Source of the DNA: an uncultured Alphaproteobacteria bacterium
GTDB taxonomy: Bacteria > Pseudomonadota > Alphaproteobacteria > Paracaedibacterales > CAIULA01
DNA: 64,000 bases
Assembly (NCBI GenBank): GCA_903899945.1
Contig: CAIULA010000034.1
Span: 238,328 to 302,327 of the forward strand
Reading direction: 5' to 3'
The stretch's first letter is position 1. Each line of letters starts with the position of its first letter. Below are positions 35,787-44,424 of this stretch, piece by piece. The notes under the pieces are model-generated. The model was not told the origin of the DNA. It made no database searches and was given only the letters and a program-made list of their open reading frames with translations. Both the position numbers and the translations under genes were made by a program.

Positions 35787-37487
35787 ATGCAAGACGGCCT
35801 GATTATACTGAATGCTATAACAAAGGTTTTTAAACCGAACGTAACTGCTTTAAATGGAATCACTGCGACCATTAAACCAGGAAGAATTACAGGTTTGGTA
35901 GGTCCGGATGGTGCAGGTAAAACAACTCTCTTACGCCTGATCGCGGGGCTTTTAAAGCCAACTAATGGACATATTAAGGTTGATGGATTTGATACTATTA
36001 AAGACGCGCGATTTATTCATTCCTCTATTGGCTATATGCCGCAAAAATTTGGCCTTTATGAGGAGTTAACAGTTCTTGAAAATTTAGAACTACATGCCAG
36101 ACTTCGCGATATAAAGAGGCAGGAAAGAAAAGATGTTTTTGAAAGAATGCTGACATTTACAGATCTGGAGCGATTTACAAAAAGACTTGCCGGTAAGCTT
36201 TCTGGTGGTATGAAGCAAAAATTGGGATTGGCTTGTTCGTTATTAAGTAAACCTCGTTTCTTATTACTGGATGAGCCAAGCGTTGGCGTTGATCCATTAT
36301 CACGCCGTGAATTATGGAAGATGGTTAAAGAATTAAGCGCTGATGGAATGAGCGTCATTTGGGCTACCGCCTATTTGGATGAAGCTGAGCAGTGCGAAGA
36401 AGTATTATTATTAAATCATGGAAATCTGCTTTATGAGGGTAAGCCAAAAGATCTAACATCCAGAGTTGCCGGAAGAGTTTATTTAGCAAGTGTAGAGGCT
36501 GAAAAGCGTCGTCAGATTCTGTCTAATATTCTTCAAAAAGACGGAGTGGTCGACGGTGTTATCCAAGGCCATAATATTCGTATTTTATTTGAAAAGGATA
36601 AAAGACCTGAACTTGGGGTTTCTCTAACGCCAACTAATGCACGGTTCGAAGATGCGTTTATCGATATTTTAAAGGGCGCATATAGTCGTCAATCTTTACT
36701 TGCAGCCCGCATGAAAGCAAAGCCAGTTCAAGATGCTCCACCAATCCAGGCGATGAATTTAACCAAAAAGTTTGGTGATTTTACTGCTGCTAAAGATATT
36801 TCTTTTACCATTGGAAAAGGAGAGATCTTTGGACTTTTGGGTCCTAATGGTGCCGGTAAATCAACAACCTTTAAGATGATGTGTGGGTTGTTGCAGTCAA
36901 CAGAGGGAAAGGCTTTGGTATCAGGATTTGATTTGAAATCAGCAAGCTCTATGGCACGTATGCGTATTGGCTATATGGCTCAGAAATTCTCTCTTTATAG
37001 TGATCTCAGTGTTAAACAAAATCTTGAATTTTTTTCAGGTGTTTATGGTTTAACAGGAACAGATAGATCTAATCGAATCCAAGAACTGATTAAAATATTT
37101 GATCTAGAGATTTACCTTGATACGAATGCAGGAATTCTACCCCTTGGATTTAAGCAACGTTTAGCGTTGGCATGTGCTGTCATTCATGAGCCTGATGTCT
37201 TATTTTTAGATGAACCCACATCAAGTGTTGATCCCCTAACACGACGGGAATTTTGGACGCATATTAATGGGATGGCTGAAAAAGGCATGACGATTATGGT
37301 CACAACGCATTTTATGGATGAGGCAGAGTATTGCGACCGCATAGCCCTTATTTATAAAGGAAAAAATATTGCAACCAGTACACCAGACGGTTTGAAAGGG
37401 GAAATAAAATCCAGCGAATATCCTGACCCAACCTTAGAAGAAACTTTTATAGAGTTAATCCGACGTGCTGATCAGGGGAATGAATGA
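35787..37487 (+). CDS. ABC transporter with two fused ATPase domains (YbhF type)
   Basis: This 566-residue protein holds two nucleotide-binding domains. Domain 1 has Walker A 'GPDGAGKTTLLRL', signature 'LSGGMKQKLGLACSL' and Walker B 'RFLLLDEPSVGVDP'. Domain 2 has Walker A 'GPNGAGKSTTFKMM', a degenerate signature 'LPLGFKQRLALACAV' and Walker B 'VLFLDEPTSSVDP', with switch His in 'MVTTHFMDEAEY'. In domain 1 the switch His is replaced ('VIWATAYLDEAEQ', Ala-Tyr). One active and one weakened site is a common theme in such fused exporters. It drives the two permeases that follow. Confidence 0.88.
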   Translation: MQDGLIILNAITKVFKPNVTALNGITATIKPGRITGLVGPDGAGKTTLLRLIAGLLKPTNGHIKVDGFDTIKDARFIHSSIGYMPQKFGLYEELTVLENLELHARLRDIKRQERKDVFERMLTFTDLERFTKRLAGKLSGGMKQKLGLACSLLSKPRFLLLDEPSVGVDPLSRRELWKMVKELSADGMSVIWATAYLDEAEQCEEVLLLNHGNLLYEGKPKDLTSRVAGRVYLASVEAEKRRQILSNILQKDGVVDGVIQGHNIRILFEKDKRPELGVSLTPTNARFEDAFIDILKGAYSRQSLLAARMKAKPVQDAPPIQAMNLTKKFGDFTAAKDISFTIGKGEIFGLLGPNGAGKSTTFKMMCGLLQSTEGKALVSGFDLKSASSMARMRIGYMAQKFSLYSDLSVKQNLEFFSGVYGLTGTDRSNRIQELIKIFDLEIYLDTNAGILPLGFKQRLALACAVIHEPDVLFLDEPTSSVDPLTRREFWTHINGMAEKGMTIMVTTHFMDEAEYCDRIALIYKGKNIATSTPDGLKGEIKSSEYPDPTLEETFIELIRRADQGNE

Positions 37488-38602
37488 TTATGCTTCATTC
37501 ATTCTCTTTCATGCGTTTAATTGCTTTTATGTATAAAGAGGCCATCCAAATTGTAAGAGACCCAAGTACAATTATGATTGCTTTTTTATTGCCGTTGTTA
37601 ATGTTGTTTTTATTTGGGTATGGCGTTTCGCTTGATGCTAATCAAATCCGTATAGGTCTGGTTCTAGAAGATACGTCGCCTGAGGCACGAAGCCTTGGCT
37701 ATGCTTTTGAAAAATGCACTTATTTTCAAACCAAGGTTGGAGTGGACAGAAAGGAAATTGAGGATGATCTCACCTCAGGAAGGGTGCGAGGGGTGATCAT
37801 TATTCCAACTGATTTTAGTGTCAATTTATTAAAAAACCAACATGCCGTTCTTCAGGTTATTGCCGATGGCAGTGAAACCAATACCGCTAGTTTTGTCCAA
37901 AATTATGCAGATGGAGTTATTGAAGATTGGGCCGAAAAAGATAGGGGTAAAAAAGCACAAATTACAGCTGAAACAAGAGTTTGGTATAATCCTCAATTAA
38001 AGAGCAGGAATGTTTTATTGCCAGGATCCATATCCGTCATCATGTCTTTGATTGGAACGTTACTAACCGCGCTTGTTGTCGCACGTGAATGGGAGCGAGG
38101 AACAATGGAGGCCATTATGTCGACGCCCATTTTGATAAGCGAACTTATTTTGGGTAAGCTTTTGCCGTATTTCATATTAGGCATGCTCTCTATGGTTATT
38201 TGCGTTGTAAGCGCCGTTTTTGTCTTTGATGTGCCTTTTGTGGGTTCTTTGTTTGTTTTATTTTCAGCAACAGCCGTTTTCTTGTTAGCCGCTTTAAGTC
38301 AAGGATTATTAATTTCAACTGTGGCGCGTAACCAGTTTGTAGCTAGTCAAACGGCTTTAAACGTCGCTTTCTTGCCGGCGTTTATGTTGTCGGGATTTCT
38401 ATATGAAATTACTTCAATGCCAATTGTAATTCAGTGGATAACTCATTTATTGCCGGCTAGGTACTTTGTTTCTATTTTACAATCAAGCTTTCTGGCGGGA
38501 ACAATTTGGGTCCAAGTAATTCCTAATTTATTGGCTATGGGCTGTATTGCTGGATTTTTTTTATTCTTTGTTGTTAAAAAAAGTGTCAAGAGGTTGGATT
38601 AA
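37484..38602 (+). CDS. ABC-2 type efflux permease (YbhS type)
   Basis: A 372-residue permease with one N-terminal helix, a large extracytoplasmic domain (about residues 45-175) and five C-terminal helices. 'IQIVRDPSTIMIAFLLPLLM' and 'LFLFGYGVSLDANQIRIGLV' are typical of the family. The 'REWERGTMEAIMSTPI' loop is the expected contact with the ATPase. The start overlaps the ATPase stop by four bases (ATGA). Confidence 0.88.
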   Translation: MIMLHSFSFMRLIAFMYKEAIQIVRDPSTIMIAFLLPLLMLFLFGYGVSLDANQIRIGLVLEDTSPEARSLGYAFEKCTYFQTKVGVDRKEIEDDLTSGRVRGVIIIPTDFSVNLLKNQHAVLQVIADGSETNTASFVQNYADGVIEDWAEKDRGKKAQITAETRVWYNPQLKSRNVLLPGSISVIMSLIGTLLTALVVAREWERGTMEAIMSTPILISELILGKLLPYFILGMLSMVICVVSAVFVFDVPFVGSLFVLFSATAVFLLAALSQGLLISTVARNQFVASQTALNVAFLPAFMLSGFLYEITSMPIVIQWITHLLPARYFVSILQSSFLAGTIWVQVIPNLLAMGCIAGFFLFFVVKKSVKRLD

Positions 38603-38604
38603 CT

Positions 38605-39717
38605 ATGTGGGGAAGAATTAAAGCACTGGTTATAAAAGAACTTCTCACAGTTTGGCGAGATAAAAAAAGCCGTATGACATTAATCGTGCCGCCCCTTATG
38701 CAATTGTTTTTATTGGCGCAAGCAGCAACTTTAGAGGTTAGAAATATAGAGATTGCTTATTATAATCAAGACAGCGGTTGGTATAGCCATGAATTGGTCC
38801 AACGTATTAAAGGATCAAGGTATTTCAAAGATGTTCATGAATTAAAAAACCTAAAAGAATTTGAAAACGCAATTGATGAACAGCGTGCCATTATTGGCAT
38901 ACATATTCAGCCCGATTTTTCAAGAAATGCTGCCGCTGGAAGGGTCGCAACAGTGCAATTGATTCTAGATGGACGCAAAGCCAATGCTTCACAAATTGTA
39001 CAAGGGTATGTTCGGCGCATTATTGGGGACTTTAATGCTGATATTTTAAAAATAAAATCAATGTCTTCAGAGGGATCAATTACAAGTGTTTTCCGCAGTT
39101 GGTTTAATCCCAATCTTGATTATTTGATTTATAACGTTCCCTGTATGGTCGGGATTTTGAGTATGGTTTTGGGACTGATGGTGACAGCCTTATCGGTTGC
39201 AAGGGAACGCGAAATGGGAACCTTTGATCAATTATTGGTTTCCCCTTTGCAACCATGGCAGATTTTGATTGGGAAAATGCTGCCGGCTATGATTATTGCG
39301 GTTGGTGAGAGTACGCTTATTATGGGGCTAGCCATTGTTGTTTATCGGATCCCTTTTCAAGGCTCCTTAATTTTGTTTTATCTCTGCATGGTGCTATTTA
39401 TTACTTCGATTATTGGGGTAGGGCTGTTTATTTCATCGTTATCAAAAACACAACAACAGGCCAACCTTGGAACCTTTGTGTTTATGGTACCAACGATGCT
39501 GCTTTCTGGCTTTGGAACGCCGATTGAAAACATGCCTGATTGGCTTCAGCCATTGACTTGGTTTATTCCGATCAGTCATTTCTTCATCATTATTAAAGGG
39601 ATTTTCCTCAAAAATATGCCTGCCCTAGAGGTTTTAACGCACGTTTGGCCAATTGCGTTTATAGCCATATTCACACTTAGCATTGCGGCCTGGATGTTTA
39701 AACAAAGATTGGAGTAG
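38605..39717 (+). CDS. ABC-2 type efflux permease (YbhR type)
   Basis: The second permease (370 residues) has the same layout: 'TVWRDKKSRMTLIVPPLMQL' at the N terminus and 'VAREREMGTFDQLLVSPLQP' for the ATPase contact. 'AMIIAVGESTLIMGLAIVVY' is in the membrane part. It begins two bases after the first permease stop. Together with the HlyD protein, the fused ATPase and the first permease it completes a tripartite drug- or metabolite-efflux pump; the substrate is unknown. Confidence 0.88.
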   Translation: MWGRIKALVIKELLTVWRDKKSRMTLIVPPLMQLFLLAQAATLEVRNIEIAYYNQDSGWYSHELVQRIKGSRYFKDVHELKNLKEFENAIDEQRAIIGIHIQPDFSRNAAAGRVATVQLILDGRKANASQIVQGYVRRIIGDFNADILKIKSMSSEGSITSVFRSWFNPNLDYLIYNVPCMVGILSMVLGLMVTALSVAREREMGTFDQLLVSPLQPWQILIGKMLPAMIIAVGESTLIMGLAIVVYRIPFQGSLILFYLCMVLFITSIIGVGLFISSLSKTQQQANLGTFVFMVPTMLLSGFGTPIENMPDWLQPLTWFIPISHFFIIIKGIFLKNMPALEVLTHVWPIAFIAIFTLSIAAWMFKQRLE

Positions 39718-39858
39718 TACCCACGACACACTTTAAAATTTGGCTATTTTTAGCTTTTAAGGCACTATTAATATAGACTCAGCAGCGTTCTAAGCTGCAT
39801 TTCTTTCTCCGCATTATTCAAAACAAACATCTCAGTTTAACAGCTTAGGAGTATCATT

Positions 39859-41133
39859 ATGCACGTCCATAACTACAAAGCATTACAACAAGTCATCCAG
39901 GCTCAGAAAATCAAACGTTTACAGCAAAGCAATCTTTTTAATTGGAACAACTTAGCAAGGTCCAATCAGTTACCCCCATCAGGAGATTGGCAGAATTGGT
40001 TAATTCTAGCGGGACGCGGTTTTGGCAAAACGCGAACGGGTGCTGAAACCATCAGGGCTTGGGTGAAAGCAGGTCTTTATAAACGCATTGCTCTTATTGG
40101 CCAAACAATAGATGAAGTTCGCTCCGTTATGATTGAAGGGGAAAGCGGTCTTTTAAATGTTCATACAAATTATGAATGTCCCAGGTTTGAGCCAGCTAAT
40201 GGTCGTTTAATTTGGAAAAATAACACTATTGCAATGATGTATGGCGCAGATCATTACGAAAAGCTGCGCGGCCCTCAATTTGATTTAGCTTGGATTGATG
40301 AATTGGCTAAATTCCGCCATCCACAAAAAACATGGGATCAGCTTATGTTGGGGTTAAGGCTTGGGAATAATCCACGCACTATCATTACAACAACGCCAAG
40401 ACCGATTCCATTGATTAAAACGCTTATCAAAGATCCAGCAACGGTGCTAACCAGGGGGTCTACTTTTGATAATCAGAAAAATTTGGCTAAAACTTTTGTG
40501 AAACAAATTATCAAGCAATTTGAGGGCACCCGTTTGGGGGCGCAAGAATTGTACGCCGAGATCTTAACAGAACAGCAAGGTGCACTTTGGAAAAGGTCAG
40601 TCATCCAAAATCACATGCCAAACAACCCGAACTGGCTGCGCGTGGTAATTGCGATAGATCCTGCAACAACTCACCACGAAAAAAGTGATGAAACTGGGAT
40701 TATCGTTGCGGCTATAACAAAGGATCGTAAAGCTTATGTGTTGGAAGATTTAAGTGGACGGTATAGTCCGGTTGATTGGGGAAGGAGCGTGGTTAAGGCC
40801 TATCATAGACATAAAGCTGACCGAGTGGTGGCCGAGGTTAATCAAGGAGGTGATATGGTAAAAAGTATTATTCATTCTTTAGACTCAACGATTTCTTATA
40901 AATCCGTTAGAGCGAGTCGTGGCAAGACAACCAGAGCAGAACCTATTGCAGCTCTTTATGAGCAAGGTCACGTTTATCATAGTAAGACATTTACAGATTT
41001 AGAAACTCAGTTGTGTGAGTATATTCCAGGCATTACAGCTAAATCACCAGACCGTATGGATGCATTGGTGTGGGCGCTTACAGATTTGCTACTTGAAAAG
41101 AAAGACGAGGGTTTGAATATCTGGAAAGAGTAG
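39859..41133 (+). CDS. Phage/gene-transfer-agent terminase large subunit (orphan)
   Basis: A DNA-packaging motor of 424 residues. The ATPase part has Walker A 'AGRGFGKT' (residues 51-58) and Walker B 'FDLAWIDELAKF' (from 141) with a coupling motif 'TIITTTPRP'. The nuclease part has the RNase H-like Asp in 'VVIAIDPATT' (D267), 'VAEVNQGGDM' and 'DRMDALVWALTDLLLE'. It resembles the alphaproteobacterial GTA type. Length is complete. There are no portal, capsid, protease or tail genes nearby; it follows an efflux operon and precedes a VapBC-like pair, so it is an isolated survivor or a domesticated gene. Confidence 0.9.
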   Translation: MHVHNYKALQQVIQAQKIKRLQQSNLFNWNNLARSNQLPPSGDWQNWLILAGRGFGKTRTGAETIRAWVKAGLYKRIALIGQTIDEVRSVMIEGESGLLNVHTNYECPRFEPANGRLIWKNNTIAMMYGADHYEKLRGPQFDLAWIDELAKFRHPQKTWDQLMLGLRLGNNPRTIITTTPRPIPLIKTLIKDPATVLTRGSTFDNQKNLAKTFVKQIIKQFEGTRLGAQELYAEILTEQQGALWKRSVIQNHMPNNPNWLRVVIAIDPATTHHEKSDETGIIVAAITKDRKAYVLEDLSGRYSPVDWGRSVVKAYHRHKADRVVAEVNQGGDMVKSIIHSLDSTISYKSVRASRGKTTRAEPIAALYEQGHVYHSKTFTDLETQLCEYIPGITAKSPDRMDALVWALTDLLLEKKDEGLNIWKE

Positions 41134-41193
41134 ACTTTTTAGTCAATATGTTACATCATGTTATAAAACTATGGATTTAGAAAAAATTATCTT

Positions 41194-41430
41194 ATGAATT
41201 TTAACATCTACGTTCCAGAGGAACTTAACGAAGAATTATTGACTTTAAGCAAAATATCTAAAAAGACTCGAAACACGTTAATACGCGAAGCCATAGAAGT
41301 TTATCTAACTCAGCAACATCGTCATAACTGGCCTGATGTTATTCTTAATTTTGAAGGGTTGGGACAGGGTACGGTTCGCTTTGAATCCTTTAGGTTCGAA
41401 GAAAAATCAGCATTTAAATCCTTCTTTTAA
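41194..41430 (+). CDS. Ribbon-helix-helix antitoxin of a VapBC-type pair
   Basis: A 78-residue protein. The first about 45 residues fit a ribbon-helix-helix DNA-binding fold ('MNFNIYVPEELNEELLTLSK', 'KTRNTLIREAIEVYLTQ'), which usually represses its own promoter as a dimer. The C-terminal part ('WPDVILNFEGLGQGTVRFE' and a Phe-rich tail) probably wraps the toxin's active site. The toxin gene starts 12 bases later, so the pair is an operon. Confidence 0.85.
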   Translation: MNFNIYVPEELNEELLTLSKISKKTRNTLIREAIEVYLTQQHRHNWPDVILNFEGLGQGTVRFESFRFEEKSAFKSFF

Positions 41431-41442
41431 AGAGTATTTGAA

Positions 41443-41862
41443 ATGAGATATCTATTAGATACATGCGTTTTAAGTGATTTCATCAATGGTGATCTTGGCA
41501 CTCTTCAAAAATTAAAATCCATAAGTCCCGCATCTATTTGTTTGTCAACAGTGACGGTTTCTGAAATTTATTATGGGTTCTCGCAATACCCCGACAAAGC
41601 AGCACAATTAAAATCCGTATTGGAATCCTTTTTAAAAGGCGTCTCTATTGTACCTTTTGAATGGGGTGACGCGGAAGTCTCGGCTAGGGTTAAGGCATCT
41701 TTGACAAAAGCCGGAAAAAATATCGGTTCCTGTGATACTTTAATCGCAGGGACCGCTCTAAAAAGAGGTCTTATCTTAGTAACATCCAACACGCCCATTT
41801 TCGAAGAAATTCCAGGATTAGAATTAGAAAACTGGCGACAGGTAAGTGGTTTCCAATTGTAA
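41443..41862 (+). CDS. PIN-domain toxin of the VapC family
   Basis: VapC toxins are metal-dependent RNases, often cleaving tRNA or rRNA. The acidic active-site residues are present: 'YLLDTCVLSDFING' (D6), 'STVTVSEIYYGF' (E41) and 'NIGSCDTLIAGTALKR' (D98). The ending 'VTSNTPIFEEIPGLELENW' matches the family, with Ser in place of the usual first Asn. Length (139) is normal. All key residues are intact, so the toxin should be active unless its antitoxin is present. Confidence 0.9.
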   Translation: MRYLLDTCVLSDFINGDLGTLQKLKSISPASICLSTVTVSEIYYGFSQYPDKAAQLKSVLESFLKGVSIVPFEWGDAEVSARVKASLTKAGKNIGSCDTLIAGTALKRGLILVTSNTPIFEEIPGLELENWRQVSGFQL

Positions 41863-41981
41863 TCGCTTTTTTCATTTTCAACAAAAAAGAGAATAATACT
41901 CTATTTTCATTGTTGACTTTCTTATTTACGTATGAATACATCATATATGTATTTTTACTAAGAAAAGAATGAAAAAAATAA

Positions 41982-42626
41982 ATGTTAAAAAAAATATCGT
42001 TATTTCTGTTTATGCTTGTCTTTGGGACATATCAAGCCTTTGCGGCTTGTGATTATTGCGATGGCCACGATTGTCTTGAAGCGCGTACAGATATTCCTAA
42101 AGGGAAAGGCGCTTCTGGAAAATGGAAGGATGCTGAAACACCGAAGAGAGATTGGACTTGTGTTGAGATATTTGATAGAGAAGGCACAGATACTTGCGAG
42201 ATGTGTGAAAGAGAAGAGGTACGCTTTGTGCATGTTATGCAACATGGTAGGTTAAAGCTTGAAGTAGGATGTTTTTGTGCAGCTTATATGGATGGAACTT
42301 TAGATAAAGCGGCAGCAAAAAGCAGAGAGTCTACTTTAATATCAAGACTGAGCAAGCTAAAAAACTTTATGGATGAAGACAAATGGAAGGAGAGCGCAAA
42401 GGGTAACCCTTATTACACTTTTAAAAGATCTGAACACAACCCAACGACTAAAAAGGTTGTTTTAATGAAATCTAAATTTAATAGCAAGTATGCTTATAGC
42501 ATAATTTCATTGTCAGAAGATGGAGAAGAACAAGATTCTTATAGATCTGATTACCTTCCTTCCAAAGAGATTGCAATGAAAGCTGCGTTTGATAGTATTT
42601 TCCCACTTCGTATGCGGGTGAATTAG
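41982..42626 (+). CDS. Exported protein with a Cys/His zinc-cluster-like domain, unknown function
   Basis: The 214-residue protein starts with a signal peptide (residues 1-21, cleavage likely after QAFA). Behind it lie two cysteine clusters: C23, C26 and C31 ('CDYCDGHDC') and then C72-x2-C75, H84, H88, C97 and C99 in 'CEMCEREEVRFVHVMQHGR' and 'LEVGCFCAAYMDG'. The C-x2-C ... RFVHxxxH ... VGCxCA pattern looks like a zinc-binding module I associate with cytoplasmic proteins of phages and mobile elements; this is recollection, not a database match. The C-terminal half is polar and basic ('SKLKNFMDEDKWKESAKG'). It follows the VapBC pair and ends at a strong terminator. Confidence 0.7.
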   Translation: MLKKISLFLFMLVFGTYQAFAACDYCDGHDCLEARTDIPKGKGASGKWKDAETPKRDWTCVEIFDREGTDTCEMCEREEVRFVHVMQHGRLKLEVGCFCAAYMDGTLDKAAAKSRESTLISRLSKLKNFMDEDKWKESAKGNPYYTFKRSEHNPTTKKVVLMKSKFNSKYAYSIISLSEDGEEQDSYRSDYLPSKEIAMKAAFDSIFPLRMRVN

Positions 42627-42647
42627 TAAGTAAAAAGTTATTTTTTG

Positions 42648-42679
42648 AAAGGTCTAGCTGGGACGGCTAGACCTTTTTT
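42648..42679. terminator. Bidirectional rho-independent terminator
   Basis: AAAGGTCTAGC (42648-42658) pairs perfectly with GCTAGACCTTT (42666-42676), loop seven bases, with T runs on both sides. It separates the zinc-cluster gene from the convergent Bcr/CflA transporter. Confidence 0.85.
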
Positions 42680-42685
42680 ATTCAC

Positions 42686-43906
42686 CTAAGCGGCGTTTAG
42701 AACGATTCTAGGTTTTCTAAGTCCAAAATAATACACAACAAACATTGCAAATGAGAGCCCCGTAAAATAAAATGGCATTGGAGTGGCTGTTCCATTATGG
42801 AAAAACCCCATTCCGAAAGTCATTACAGATACTAAGATATAATAATAAAACCCAAAAAGGGACGCAGCAGTTCCGGCCATGTGGCTATAATCCTCTAAGG
42901 CATGACTTAAAGCGTTGGGAAGGATCAAGGCAATACCAAAGAACACGACTCCAAATAATCCGACTGTAAGGATGACGGTAGCCATTCCATAGCTAATATT
43001 AATGAATCCTGTATAAGCACAGACTGCCCAGATACTGATTCCACAAAAAGTAATCGTATTTCCAATTAAAACTAAGGTTTCGTGAGTATATTTTCGGATA
43101 TTAAGAGACCTTGATAACCATCCGCCAGCGATAAAGGTAGTCCCAATAAAAAAGTATAATGATCCATATTCGCCAGGGGTCAACCCAAGCATTTCAATCA
43201 TGTAAAACGGTGCTTCGCTATAAAAACTAAAGAGAATGCCATTTGCTGTACCGACAAGAAAACCAAACGATAAGACACGTTTGTCAGCTAAAACAGTACC
43301 TGCTCCTTTTAAAAGATCGCTAGCATTTGTTTTTTTAAGAACCTTATTTGTTTCAGGAAGTTTCAAAAAAACCTGAAAAGTTATATAGCTTCCAAGTATA
43401 AATAACACAATAAAGACTGCAGTCCAGCCAAAATACTGATCAGTAAAACCACCTATAATAGGACCTAGTGCCGGAGCACAGGAAATGGCCATTGTAATAG
43501 TTGAAAAAACTTTCCCTCTTTCCTGTGATTTAAAGGAGTCACGAGCAATGGCTTGTCCTAAAACGGAACCTGTGCTACCCCCAAAAGCTTGGATAAATCG
43601 GCATATCATAAGCATGATAATATTGGTTGAAAACCAACAACCAATACATCCAAGCAGATAAATTCCAAGTCCCATTAAAAGAGTAGGGCGTCTTCCAATA
43701 CGATCGGAAAGACTCCCCCATAACAATACCCCAACTGCAAATCCAAAGAGGAAAATGGTTAAAGTATATTCGACCATGCTGTCAGAGGTTTGCAAAGCAC
43801 GAGCGATGTCAGGTAGGGAAGGAGTGTAAATCGTTTCAGAAAGTTGAGGTAAGGCAACAATCAATGTAATAAGCCATAGAGACGGCCTTTGTAATAAGGT
43901 AAACAT
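42686..43906 (-). CDS. Bcr/CflA-family drug-resistance MFS transporter
   Basis: The 406-residue carrier has twelve helices and the Bcr/CflA landmarks 'QLSETIYTPSLPDIARALQT', 'GFAVGVLLWGSLSDRIGRRP' and 'FIQAFGGSTGSVLGQAIARD' with the antiporter motif C region 'SCAPALGPIIGGF'. The family exports bicyclomycin, sulfonamides, cysteine and others by proton exchange. The substrate is unknown. The gene stands alone between a terminator and a long AT-rich gap. Confidence 0.9.
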   Translation of the reverse strand: MFTLLQRPSLWLITLIVALPQLSETIYTPSLPDIARALQTSDSMVEYTLTIFLFGFAVGVLLWGSLSDRIGRRPTLLMGLGIYLLGCIGCWFSTNIIMLMICRFIQAFGGSTGSVLGQAIARDSFKSQERGKVFSTITMAISCAPALGPIIGGFTDQYFGWTAVFIVLFILGSYITFQVFLKLPETNKVLKKTNASDLLKGAGTVLADKRVLSFGFLVGTANGILFSFYSEAPFYMIEMLGLTPGEYGSLYFFIGTTFIAGGWLSRSLNIRKYTHETLVLIGNTITFCGISIWAVCAYTGFINISYGMATVILTVGLFGVVFFGIALILPNALSHALEDYSHMAGTAASLFGFYYYILVSVMTFGMGFFHNGTATPMPFYFTGLSFAMFVVYYFGLRKPRIVLNAA

Positions 43907-44424
43907 GATATAGATCCTTGTTTTCTATTTGATATATTTTCAGAATTTTGGCAAGACACAACCTTTCGAATATTTAAGATTCGAACAGAGGCATATATGT
44001 ACCGGGTTTATGAAAACAACCAGATTAGATAACAACAATTTTTGGCATGGGTACCCTTTATCTACAGTTATTAAGTTCATATACAGCTTAACCTACAAAA
44101 GTTAGCGTTGCAATATGAGTAATAACGGGTGATTTTTAAGGCAAATTTTTAGGTTGTAACTTTTTTTTACATGCTTTTTATGCTTCTTGGCAGCATATTT
44201 TTTATATATAACTTATTGAAATAAATTGTTTTTTTAAAAATAATGTCGTTCTAATAAATAGATAATATCACAATATCAGATATTGCATCCAATTTCTTGA
44301 CAATGTGTTTTTTGCGAAGCATTCTACATTGTGATAGTAAAATTTTTTTGTTTTTATGCATAAGTTTTACTTTTTAAGGCCTTGTATGAGGGAAAAATAA
44401 TTTGCAAATTGATGGAGGAAGAAG
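43907..44424. other. Long AT-rich intergenic region upstream of dksA
   Basis: About 520 bases between the divergently transcribed Bcr/CflA gene and dksA. There is no frame of any length with a ribosome-binding site. The right end (44290-44340) contains a possible promoter. I see no repeats or RNA-like foldings of note. Confidence 0.6.
44297..44326 (+). promoter_or_regulatory. Possible promoter for dksA
   Basis: A perfect -35 box TTGACA at 44297-44302 is followed 18 bases later by ATTCTA (44321-44326), a weak -10. The start codon of dksA is about 100 bases further on. Confidence 0.3.
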
